A DNA stretch of 6,772 bases from Verrucomicrobiia bacterium. Lineage in GTDB: Bacteria; Verrucomicrobiota; Verrucomicrobiia; Opitutales; Opitutaceae. Under the pieces are notes generated by a model. The model did not search any database and was not told the DNA's origin. It saw only the letters and a program-made list of their open reading frames with translations. The number at the start of each line of letters is the position of its first letter. Positions within the stretch are counted from its first letter, which is position 1. Below are positions 1 to 6,518 of the stretch, one piece after another. Both the position numbers and the translations under genes were made by a program. The DNA is taken from contig JAUHWE010000260.1 in assembly GCA_030424825.1 (NCBI GenBank), positions 1 to 6,772 of the forward strand, read 5' to 3'.

Positions 1-245
1 ACCCTCTGAAAACCGCAGGATCCTTGCAAAACTCGGATTTGCTGGTGGCGAATGACAGCGATGCGCTTCACATGGCGGCGGCAATGAGGATAAAAACAAT
101 CGGACTTTTCGGACCGACGGATGGAAATAAATTAGGACCTTACCCGCTCTCGGAACCAGGGAACTGCGCGATCAACGCGCCCCAGGGAGATCTATCCAGC
201 CTTTCAGTTGCCAGAGTTATGGAGGAAGTGAAGCGACGATTGTAG
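1..245 (+). CDS. Glycosyltransferase family 9 (heptosyltransferase-like), C-terminal fragment
   Basis: This is the 3' end of a gene that begins before the window; the frame is open to the left edge (first full codon at 3) and ends at TAG 243-245. About 80 residues remain. They carry the typical GT9 C-terminal signature: a LLVANDSDALHMAAA stretch, where the family usually has a 'NDSGPMHLAAA'-like nucleotide-sugar-binding motif, followed by GLFGPTDGNKLGPY, matching the family's 'ALFGPTD...GPYG'. Family members such as WaaC/WaaF/RfaQ transfer heptose or similar sugars from ADP- or other NDP-sugars onto lipopolysaccharide core on the cytoplasmic side of the inner membrane. The family Gly after NDS is replaced here by Asp (NDSDALH), a mild departure that could reflect a divergent donor specificity. 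A TTG codon at 24 could be read as a start, but the motif context shows it is internal. Subfamily and substrate cannot be decided from this fragment. Confidence 0.82.
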   Translation, partial: PLKTAGSLQNSDLLVANDSDALHMAAAMRIKTIGLFGPTDGNKLGPYPLSEPGNCAINAPQGDLSSLSVARVMEEVKRRL

Positions 246-319
246 GCTAGAAACACGCTCTCTCTTGACTTTAGGGGAGACGCAGCGTTGAGGAAATAGG
301 CTTCAAACTTCATTGATAG

Positions 320-1591
320 ATGATTGATCTAAAATTACTACGAGAATCTCCCGAAGCGGTACGCAGTGGGATATTAAAGAAACGCAACGACTGCGACCTC
401 GATGCGGTGTTGAAGGCAGATGAGGATCGCAGAAAGCTCATCGTTGAAGTTGAGAACCTCAGGGCAGAACAAAAAGCGGCGAACGCGGAGATGGCTCAAA
501 TGCAGAAGGGAAGCCCAGAATTTCTTGAGAAGGTCGCAGGTATGAAAGGATTGTCGGCTAAAATCAAGGAAGCCGACTCAGTTTTGAAGGATTTGGATGC
601 TTTTTGGAACGACCTTTATCTAAGCGTGCCGAACCTTCCGCACGAATCGGTCCCGGATGGAAAAAGCGAGGCGGATAATGTTGAGTTCAAGAGTTGGGGT
701 GAAATTCCAGAACAGAAATCGTATCATATTCCTCATTACGATTTCGATTGGCTGGAGCAGATTCTAGATTTCAAGCGAGGCACTAAGGTTACCGGTGCGG
801 GATTTCCGTTTTTCGTAGGGGATGGCGCGAGACTAGTGCGCAGTCTGGTTTCGTTTTTTCTGGATCAAGCCAATGAAGCAGGAATTCAGGAGATGGCGGT
901 TCCGTTTTTTGTAAATGCTGAAAGCGCGACTGCAACGGGACAGCTTCCTGACAAAGAGGGGCAGATGTATCAGACCGTTGAGGACGAACTGTACGCGATC
1001 CCAACGGCGGAGGTGCCATTGACCAATTTCCTGCGAGATGAAATTCTAGATGAGTCGGATTTGCCGATCTACCGTTGCGGGCATTCCGCTTGTTTCCGAA
1101 GAGAGGCGGGAAGCTACGGTAAAGACGTTCGTGGGTTGAACCGTGTTCACCAGTTCGACAAAGTTGAGATTCTTAAATGGGTGAAGCCGGAATCCAGTTA
1201 TGAGGAACTGGAAAGCTTGCGAAACTACGCTGAGAGCCTGCTTCAGAAGTTAGGTTTGCCCTATCGTGCGCTGCTGATGTGCGGAGGCGACATGGGCTTC
1301 TCCCAGACCAAGCAATACGACTTGGAAGTTTGGGCGGTCGGTCAGCAACGCTGGCTCGAAGTCTCGAGTTGCAGCAACTTCGAATCGTTTCAGTCACGAA
1401 GAGCTCGCATTCGATACCGGGATTCGAAAACAGGAAAGAACGAATTCGTTCACACGCTTAATGGATCGGGGCTCGCCGTTCCGCGCGTGTTCGTTTCAAT
1501 TCTGGAGAACGGTTTGCAGGAGGATGGAAGCGTCAAACTGCCAGAGGTACTCGTTCCTTATATGGGCAAGGACCGGATTTCCCGAGCCTAG
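320..1591 (+). CDS. serS: Seryl-tRNA synthetase
   Basis: Cytoplasmic class II aminoacyl-tRNA synthetase that activates serine with ATP and charges tRNA-Ser (also tRNA-Sec where present). The 423-residue length is normal for bacterial SerRS. The N-terminus (MIDLKLLRESPEAV) matches the family start. Residues about 30-105 are charged and heptad-like, consistent with the long antiparallel coiled-coil arm that grips the tRNA-Ser variable arm. The catalytic core shows the TGQLP segment, the serine-binding TAE loop (T229-E231), motif 2 (FRREAGS, from F259, with R260 as the conserved ATP-contacting Arg) followed by RGLNRVHQFDKVE, and motif 3 (N381-R389, NGSGLAVPR). Pro before the motif 3 Arg, rather than Gly, also occurs in thermophile SerRS. 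The ATG at 320 has no Shine-Dalgarno at normal spacing; the nearest purine run, GAGGAAATAGG, ends 20 nt upstream. tilS follows after 32 nt, so co-transcription is likely. The gene looks intact. Confidence 0.98.
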   Translation: MIDLKLLRESPEAVRSGILKKRNDCDLDAVLKADEDRRKLIVEVENLRAEQKAANAEMAQMQKGSPEFLEKVAGMKGLSAKIKEADSVLKDLDAFWNDLYLSVPNLPHESVPDGKSEADNVEFKSWGEIPEQKSYHIPHYDFDWLEQILDFKRGTKVTGAGFPFFVGDGARLVRSLVSFFLDQANEAGIQEMAVPFFVNAESATATGQLPDKEGQMYQTVEDELYAIPTAEVPLTNFLRDEILDESDLPIYRCGHSACFRREAGSYGKDVRGLNRVHQFDKVEILKWVKPESSYEELESLRNYAESLLQKLGLPYRALLMCGGDMGFSQTKQYDLEVWAVGQQRWLEVSSCSNFESFQSRRARIRYRDSKTGKNEFVHTLNGSGLAVPRVFVSILENGLQEDGSVKLPEVLVPYMGKDRISRA

Positions 1592-1623
1592 GATTTCGGA
1601 AAGCGTGAAGGGATCAAGGTTAG

Positions 1624-3045
1624 GTGGATTGGATTGAGGCAGGTAATTGTCTGAGATCCAATGTGGGTGACGCTTGGTTGCCCAAGCGCGTCAAAAAGCG
1701 GATAGAAGATTCGAAACGAGTATACATCGCCTGCTCGGGAGGAGCGGACTCGATTTTTTTGACCCTGCTATTCGCGGCGAAAGAATCAAAGGACCGAGTG
1801 ACGGTCCTGCATTTTAATCACCGACTGCGCGGAGCCGATTCAGATGGGGACGAACGTTTCGTCCGGGAGCTTTGCTCGAGCTTGGAACTGCGTTTCTTGT
1901 CGAGTTCCTGGAAGCGGTCGGACAAGAGGGAGTCGGTTTCGGAAGAGGCGGCTCGAGATGCTCGGATGGATTTCTTTTTCCGGTCAATTGGGAAGGATAG
2001 TGAGGATGCGATTATTTTGACGGGGCATCATGCGGACGATGTCGCGGAAACCCTGTTGATGCGGATATCCCGGGGAAGTGGTTTGCAGGGACTTTGCGCG
2101 CCGCGAGAGATTTCTCAGGGAGCGGCCGGGTTGTGTTTTGTCAGGCCGCTGCTCAAGTGGCGAAAGGGAGAAATATTGAATCGGCTTTTGGAAGCGAACG
2201 CGATTTGGCGGGAAGATGATAGCAATCTGACGGAGCAGTTCTTTCGGAACCGATTGAGGAAAAACGTGATTCCAGCTTGGGAAGCGGCTGCTGACAGACC
2301 GGTAGCAATGGGCGCAGCGATGTCCCGAGAACTCTTGGAGGAAGATTGGATTGCGTTAGAACAGTTATTCGATCACCTATGGCACGAGATCGAAATCGAG
2401 GAGGGCGTTTTGGATTGGAATCTATTGGAGGAAGCACCGCTGGCGATTCAGAGGAGAAGCTTAATTCGGCTTGTATCGACGTGTACTGGCTCCACGTTGA
2501 CGCATGCGGCCATCGAGGGAGTGTTGGAGTCGATCCACAGCCGTAGCTCTTTCAAGACCAGTGTGGAACACGGTCAGTGGATTGAAGGTGTTCCGAGCCG
2601 GTGGATTCGGATATCCGAGACCGAGGCGGTGATTGATTGGGAGCCACAAAATTTGCCGGAAGGCGTCGAGATGCATTTTCCGGGTGGAGGAAAAGCGGTA
2701 CTAAGAGAGGTTGAGGTGAATGATGAACTTCTTGGAAAGATCCGATCAGGAACGTTTTCACACGAGAAATGTGTCTACCTTGCGTTAGAGGCGAAACAAA
2801 CACGGCCCCTTCGGGTCAGAACGTGGCAACCGGGCGATGCCTATAGACCAATGGGAAGAGAATCGGCTGTTAAACTGAAAGAACTTTTCATTGATCGTAA
2901 AATACCACGGAAGGAACGAAGAATTAGTCCGATAGTGACGGGGTCAGAAGGGGAGATTCTCTGGGTTCCCGGATTGCCGCCCAATAAAGCTTACCGCTTG
3001 ACCGCGAACACAACTCGTGCCTTGCAATTGACTTACGAGAAATGA
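1624..3045 (+). CDS. tilS: tRNA(Ile)-lysidine synthase
   Basis: Cytoplasmic ATP-dependent ligase that joins lysine to C34 of the CAU anticodon of tRNA-Ile2, making lysidine, so that the tRNA reads AUA and is charged with Ile rather than Met; it is essential in most bacteria. The N-terminal N-type ATP-pyrophosphatase domain contains the PP-loop SGGADS (38-43), the HFNHRLRG motif (63-70), the SEEAARDAR segment (from 106), the signature GHHADDVAET (134-143) and RNRLR (208-212) after a DDSN turn. The C-terminal TilS domain is recognisable at 399-460 (RTWQPGDAYRPMG, then KLKELFIDRKIPRKER and WVPGLPPNKAYRLT). At 473 residues it is slightly long but complete, including the C-terminal domain that short TilS forms lack. 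The start is GTG at 1624; an in-frame TAG directly before it (1621-1623) rules out any longer form. GAAGGGA (1607-1613) ends 10 nt upstream and may serve as ribosome binding site. GTG at 1663 is a less likely alternative. Confidence 0.96.
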   Translation: MDWIEAGNCLRSNVGDAWLPKRVKKRIEDSKRVYIACSGGADSIFLTLLFAAKESKDRVTVLHFNHRLRGADSDGDERFVRELCSSLELRFLSSSWKRSDKRESVSEEAARDARMDFFFRSIGKDSEDAIILTGHHADDVAETLLMRISRGSGLQGLCAPREISQGAAGLCFVRPLLKWRKGEILNRLLEANAIWREDDSNLTEQFFRNRLRKNVIPAWEAAADRPVAMGAAMSRELLEEDWIALEQLFDHLWHEIEIEEGVLDWNLLEEAPLAIQRRSLIRLVSTCTGSTLTHAAIEGVLESIHSRSSFKTSVEHGQWIEGVPSRWIRISETEAVIDWEPQNLPEGVEMHFPGGGKAVLREVEVNDELLGKIRSGTFSHEKCVYLALEAKQTRPLRVRTWQPGDAYRPMGRESAVKLKELFIDRKIPRKERRISPIVTGSEGEILWVPGLPPNKAYRLTANTTRALQLTYEK

Positions 3046-3075
3046 CGATGCACCTTACTTTACACATATAGCTTC

Positions 3076-5091
3076 ATGTCAGAACCATCAAAATCACCGA
3101 ATAAAGGCCAAAACGGAAAAAACCAGCCGGAGCGATTTCAACCAAAAGTCATCATCATTTGGCTGGCGATATTTGGTGTGATGGCGGTTCTTTGGTACCA
3201 GACCGACAAGAGTGGCGCAGCGAACGAGATTCCCATGTACGACGTAGTGGTTGCGACGGAAGAGGGAAGAATCGAGTCGGGCAAAATCTACCCAAATCCG
3301 AACGGGGGACTCAACTACTATGATGTGGTAGGCGAAATCAGAGTCGAAAACGATACGGCGGAAGGGGGCGTCCAAATTGTTCCTTTCAAGGCGGACGGAA
3401 AACTGGGAGACGAGCAGTACGAAATTCTGCAGCGCTCCAAGAAGTTTGAGGAGAATGAGTCGAACACCTTTCTGCCTCAGCTATTAGCCGGGCTGATTCC
3501 TTTTCTCCTGGTGATTGGAATCCTCTATTTCCTGTTTGTCCGCCAATTGAGAATGGCGGGTCGGGGAGCTCTGAGCTTTGGCAAAAGCAAGGCCAAGCTG
3601 CTCACGCGAGACAAAGACAAAGTGACTTTCAAAGAAGTTGCGGGTTGTGACGAGGCAAAAGAGGAGGTCAGCGAAGTCATCGAATTCCTCAAGGATCCGA
3701 AAAAATTTCAGAAAATGGGTGGTCGGATTCCCACCGGCATACTCATGGTGGGCCCTCCGGGCACGGGAAAAACATTGCTAGCAAAAGCGGTTGCCGGCGA
3801 GGCGGAGGTACCGTTCTTTTCGATTAGCGGTTCGGACTTTGTTGAAATGTTTGTTGGAGTCGGCGCGAGCCGTGTACGCGACATGTTTGAGCAAGGCCGC
3901 AAGAGTGCGCCTTGCTTGATCTTTATCGATGAGATCGATGCGGTGGGGCGCCAAAGAGGAGCAGGTCTCGGAGGTGGAAACGACGAGCGTGAGCAGACAT
4001 TGAATTCCTTGCTCGTTGAAATGGACGGTTTCGACACCACCGAAGGGGTTATCATTATGGCCGCAACGAATCGTCCGGATGTCCTGGACAAGGCGCTTTT
4101 GAGACCGGGTCGATTTGACCGTGAGGTCGTTATTGGACTACCTGACCTGCAAGGCCGGGAGGACATTCTCAAAGTTCACGCGAAAAAGATCAAGCTGAGC
4201 GAAAACGTGGATCTGAAGAGCATTGCTCGCGCAACGCCGGGATTTGCCGGTGCCGATCTCGCCAATTTGCTTAATGAAGGAGCGCTGACCGCGGCTCGCA
4301 AGAATAAGAATCAGGTTGAGATGATCGATATTCACGACGCGAAAGATAAGATTTCTTTCGGTCGCGAGCGTCGTCAATTGATGGACGAAGAGGATAAGAG
4401 AATGACCGCTTTTCACGAAGCGGGCCATGCGTTGATTGCAGCGTTGCTGTATAAGACTAAGATCAAGCTTTATAAGGTGACCATCATCCCACGAGGACGT
4501 GCCCTGGGCTTAACGATGAGCACGGCAACAAAGGATATACTGGGACAATCCAAGAAGGAGCTCTTGGATGACATTTGCATGGCCATGGGGGGACGCATTG
4601 GTGAAGAGGTTGAGACGGGTGATTTCAGCAATGGAGCCGCCATGGATATTAAGCAAGCTACCAACATCGCGCGGCACATGGTCTGCGACTGGGGCATGAG
4701 CTCTTTGGGGCCGATTGCCTTTGGGGACAACGAGGAGCATCTGTTCCTAGGTAGAGAGATTAGCAAAACCCACAATTTGAGCGAAGAAACCGCTAAGCGA
4801 ATTGACGAGGAGGTATCCAATATCGTTACAGGGCAATTCGACCGTGCCCGAAAGCTCGTGGAAGAACACCACGATTCGCTCAGGAAAATCGCAGAAGCGC
4901 TTCTCGAATACGAAACGATCGAAGGAAAGCATGTTCAAGAGATCGTGGAGTTTGGTGAGATTCGTACCGAGGTCATTTCGACGAAAACCGAGGAACTGAA
5001 GAACGAGGAGAAAAAATCGGAAGAAGCCGCGGAGAAAAAGGGTAAGGAAGAACTGCCCCCTGCCGTCGGTGGCGCACAGGCGATGGCTTAA
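3076..5091 (+). CDS. ftsH: ATP-dependent zinc metalloprotease FtsH
   Basis: Inner-membrane hexameric AAA+ protease that extracts and degrades misassembled membrane proteins and some regulatory cytosolic proteins. The 671 residues read in order: a hydrophilic Pro/Asn/Lys-rich cytosolic tail (1-23), TM1 (about 24-42), a periplasmic domain (about 44-131), TM2 (about 133-155), then the AAA+ module with Walker A GPPGTGKT (226-233), pore loop FVGVG (259-263), Walker B LIFIDEID (281-288) and a second region of homology ending GRFDR, with likely arginine fingers R346 and R349. The M41 peptidase carries HEAGH (447-451) and the third zinc ligand D524 in [12 protein letters not shown]. The family often has Asn just before this Asp; here it is Met. 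The tail from about 636 is rich in Glu and Lys and ends in GGAQAMA. The ATG at 3076 has no Shine-Dalgarno. tilS ends 30 nt upstream, and a strong terminator follows the stop. Confidence 0.98.
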   Translation: MSEPSKSPNKGQNGKNQPERFQPKVIIIWLAIFGVMAVLWYQTDKSGAANEIPMYDVVVATEEGRIESGKIYPNPNGGLNYYDVVGEIRVENDTAEGGVQIVPFKADGKLGDEQYEILQRSKKFEENESNTFLPQLLAGLIPFLLVIGILYFLFVRQLRMAGRGALSFGKSKAKLLTRDKDKVTFKEVAGCDEAKEEVSEVIEFLKDPKKFQKMGGRIPTGILMVGPPGTGKTLLAKAVAGEAEVPFFSISGSDFVEMFVGVGASRVRDMFEQGRKSAPCLIFIDEIDAVGRQRGAGLGGGNDEREQTLNSLLVEMDGFDTTEGVIIMAATNRPDVLDKALLRPGRFDREVVIGLPDLQGREDILKVHAKKIKLSENVDLKSIARATPGFAGADLANLLNEGALTAARKNKNQVEMIDIHDAKDKISFGRERRQLMDEEDKRMTAFHEAGHALIAALLYKTKIKLYKVTIIPRGRALGLTMSTATKDILGQSKKELLDDICMAMGGRIGEEVETGDFSNGAAMDIKQATNIARHMVCDWGMSSLGPIAFGDNEEHLFLGREISKTHNLSEETAKRIDEEVSNIVTGQFDRARKLVEEHHDSLRKIAEALLEYETIEGKHVQEIVEFGEIRTEVISTKTEELKNEEKKSEEAAEKKGKEELPPAVGGAQAMA

Positions 5092-5124
5092 TCGCGGATC
5101 GTTCGAGTTTCGGAATTTTTTTCT

Positions 5125-5156
5125 AAACGGGTGTGGTAATACACACCCGTTTTTTT
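5125..5156 (+). terminator. Strong intrinsic terminator after ftsH
   Basis: An uninterrupted 11-bp inverted repeat, AAACGGGTGTG (5125-5135) paired with CACACCCGTTT (5142-5152), encloses a 6-nt loop and runs into seven T residues (5150-5156). It begins 33 nt after the ftsH stop and probably ends the serS-tilS-ftsH transcript. The minus strand has no matching U-tract directly after the stem, so it should work mainly in the + direction. Confidence 0.93.
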
Positions 5157-5195
5157 ATGTTCGCGAACCCCTTCAATCTTTGCTTGGTTTTGGGA

Positions 5196-6464
5196 ATGCG
5201 AGCAAAGCTATCGGAATTAGGATCTAGGCAAAAACCATCGGATATCACTCGGCTGATGGCGATCGCGCTGGAACAGCCGAACATGCTGAGCTTGGCGGCT
5301 GGATTTACGGACAATGAGTCACTGCCTATAGGGGATGTGCATGAAATTGTGGGAGAAATCGCCGGCTCAGGTTCAGCCGGAAAAGCCGCTCTGCAATACG
5401 GAGCCAACAAGGGAAGGGAAGGGCTCCGTGCTCTGTTGGCAAAGCGTATAAGGTCTTTCGATACGCTAAGTGAGGACGCTTTGGATAACGAAAGGCTTTT
5501 TATTAGCAACGGTTCTCAGCAAGCGCTGTATTTGGCGATTCAGACCCTGTGTGACCCCGGTGACTATGTGCTGGTGGAGCAGCCAACCTATTTTGTTTTC
5601 CTAGAGATCCTGCAAGGATTTGGAGTCAATGCGTTACCCATGCCGATGGAAGCCAGTGGCGAGATTGATGTGAATGGGCTTGAGTCACTGCTCGTTCAGG
5701 CGGAAGTCGATGGCATTCTAGAGAAAATTAAGGCGGTCTACCTCGTTTCTTATTTTTCGAATCCGAGTGGCCATTGCGTTTCGGAAAAGGTCAAGTCAGA
5801 CCTCGGCGCTTTACTCAGTCGACAAAAAACGACCGTAGCCGTGATTGAAGACGCGGCCTATCGTGAATTGTACTATCAAGATCCGTTTGAGTCTCGCAGT
5901 AGTTTGGCACTTGAGGAATTTGCGAACCTACCTGTATTGTACACCAGTACGCTGACAAAACCCTACGCCTCGGGATTGAAAGTGGGGTATTCGTATTGTT
6001 CAGACACGAATTGGCTGAACTCGATGCTGAACGTGAAGGGCCAGCAGGATTTTGGGACAGCGAACTTTGCTCAGGCCATTGTGGAAGGCGCCTTGGAGAG
6101 TGGCCGGTTCGACACTCATTTACGTGCGCTTCGACTTCTCTATGAGAACAAGATGCTTACCTTGCAGGAATCGCTGGCCCCTTCGTTGAAGTCGCTGGGC
6201 TGGAAATGGGATCAACCACTTGGAGGGTTGTACCTTTGGCTGCAGTCGCCCAACGAAATGAGGACGGATGCGGATTCGCCGTTTCACGACTCCTGTATTG
6301 AGGAAGGAGTATTCTACGTTCCGGGGGATTTGTGCTTTGCGAGTACTGGAAATCGAGATCGAATTCGATTGAGCTTTGGCGCCTTAAACACGGATGAAAT
6401 CCAAGAGGCGGCCCGAAGGTTTGTGGCCGCTGCAGCGTCTATGACAAAATCAGCGACCGCCTAG
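5196..6464 (+). CDS. PLP-dependent class I/II aminotransferase (LysN / MocR-catalytic-domain type)
   Basis: Fold-type-I aminotransferase that uses pyridoxal phosphate to move an amino group from an amino acid to a 2-oxoacid in the cytosol; the substrate is unknown. Numbered from 5196 (422 residues), it shows LQYGANKG before the large domain, the phosphate-cup SNGSQQA (104-110), the ring-stacking Tyr in QPTY (Y132), NPSG (189-192, N189 contacting the cofactor), IEDAAY (D219 to the pyridine nitrogen, Y222), the Schiff-base Lys in TLTK (K255) followed by SGLKVGY, and the carboxylate-binding Arg in RIRLSFG (R391). This resembles 2-aminoadipate/kynurenine aminotransferase-like enzymes and MocR catalytic domains, but there is no N-terminal GntR helix-turn-helix. 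The frame extends to GTG 5133 and ATG 5157, but 5133 lies inside the terminator stem and 5157 abuts its T-run. ATG 5196 fits the usual N-terminus (LSELGSRQ...). No clear Shine-Dalgarno precedes either ATG. Confidence 0.9.
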   Translation: MRAKLSELGSRQKPSDITRLMAIALEQPNMLSLAAGFTDNESLPIGDVHEIVGEIAGSGSAGKAALQYGANKGREGLRALLAKRIRSFDTLSEDALDNERLFISNGSQQALYLAIQTLCDPGDYVLVEQPTYFVFLEILQGFGVNALPMPMEASGEIDVNGLESLLVQAEVDGILEKIKAVYLVSYFSNPSGHCVSEKVKSDLGALLSRQKTTVAVIEDAAYRELYYQDPFESRSSLALEEFANLPVLYTSTLTKPYASGLKVGYSYCSDTNWLNSMLNVKGQQDFGTANFAQAIVEGALESGRFDTHLRALRLLYENKMLTLQESLAPSLKSLGWKWDQPLGGLYLWLQSPNEMRTDADSPFHDSCIEEGVFYVPGDLCFASTGNRDRIRLSFGALNTDEIQEAARRFVAAAASMTKSATA

Positions 6465-6485
6465 TTGGCGATTGCGCTTGATAAT

Positions 6486-6518
6486 GGGCGGCTCACTCGG
6501 TAGCAACCGCCCTTTGTT
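6486..6518 (+). terminator. Probable intrinsic terminator or leader hairpin between the aminotransferase gene and cysD
   Basis: GGGCGG (6486-6491) pairs with CCGCCC (6507-6512) around a 15-nt loop, inside which a short CT/AG pairing is possible. The following tract, TTTGTT (6513-6518), is only moderately U-rich. It lies 21 nt after the aminotransferase stop, which suits a rho-independent terminator. However, the cysD ATG begins only 6 nt after the stem, so the element could instead act in the cysD leader. Confidence 0.6.

Noticed and set aside
24..245. Separate 73-residue small protein starting at TTG 24
   Set aside because: The frame is open to the window edge and the sequence is the GT9 C-terminal signature, so it is the end of a longer gene and not a small ORF.
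256..300. Possible serS promoter (TTGACT at 265-270) and a weak CGCT/AGCG stem (256-259 with 284-287)
   Set aside because: No acceptable -10 box lies 16-18 nt after the TTGACT, and the stem is short, interrupted and without a U-tract. Neither can be called as a promoter or terminator.
1460..1486. Pro instead of Gly before the motif 3 Arg in SerRS (GLAVPR)
   Set aside because: It first looked like a divergent active site, but Pro at this place is known in other SerRS such as that of Thermus, so it is normal family variation.
3022..3075. Promoter-like elements before ftsH (TTGCAA 3022-3027, TTGACT 3028-3033, AT-rich CACATATAG at 3063-3071)
   Set aside because: The -35-like boxes lie inside tilS, and no -10 with adequate match occurs at 16-18 nt. 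The 30-nt gap fits co-transcription with tilS better.
3708..4172. 154-codon open frame on the minus strand inside ftsH
   Set aside because: It lies entirely opposite the most conserved AAA+ region of ftsH, has Ser/Pro/Arg-rich low-complexity content and no recognisable motif. It is a shadow of the coding strand.
5123..5509. 128-codon minus-strand frame over the ftsH terminator and aminotransferase 5' end
   Set aside because: It is Ser/Ala/Pro-rich with no family motif and overlaps the well-supported aminotransferase frame. Its own start region is not preceded by a ribosome binding site.
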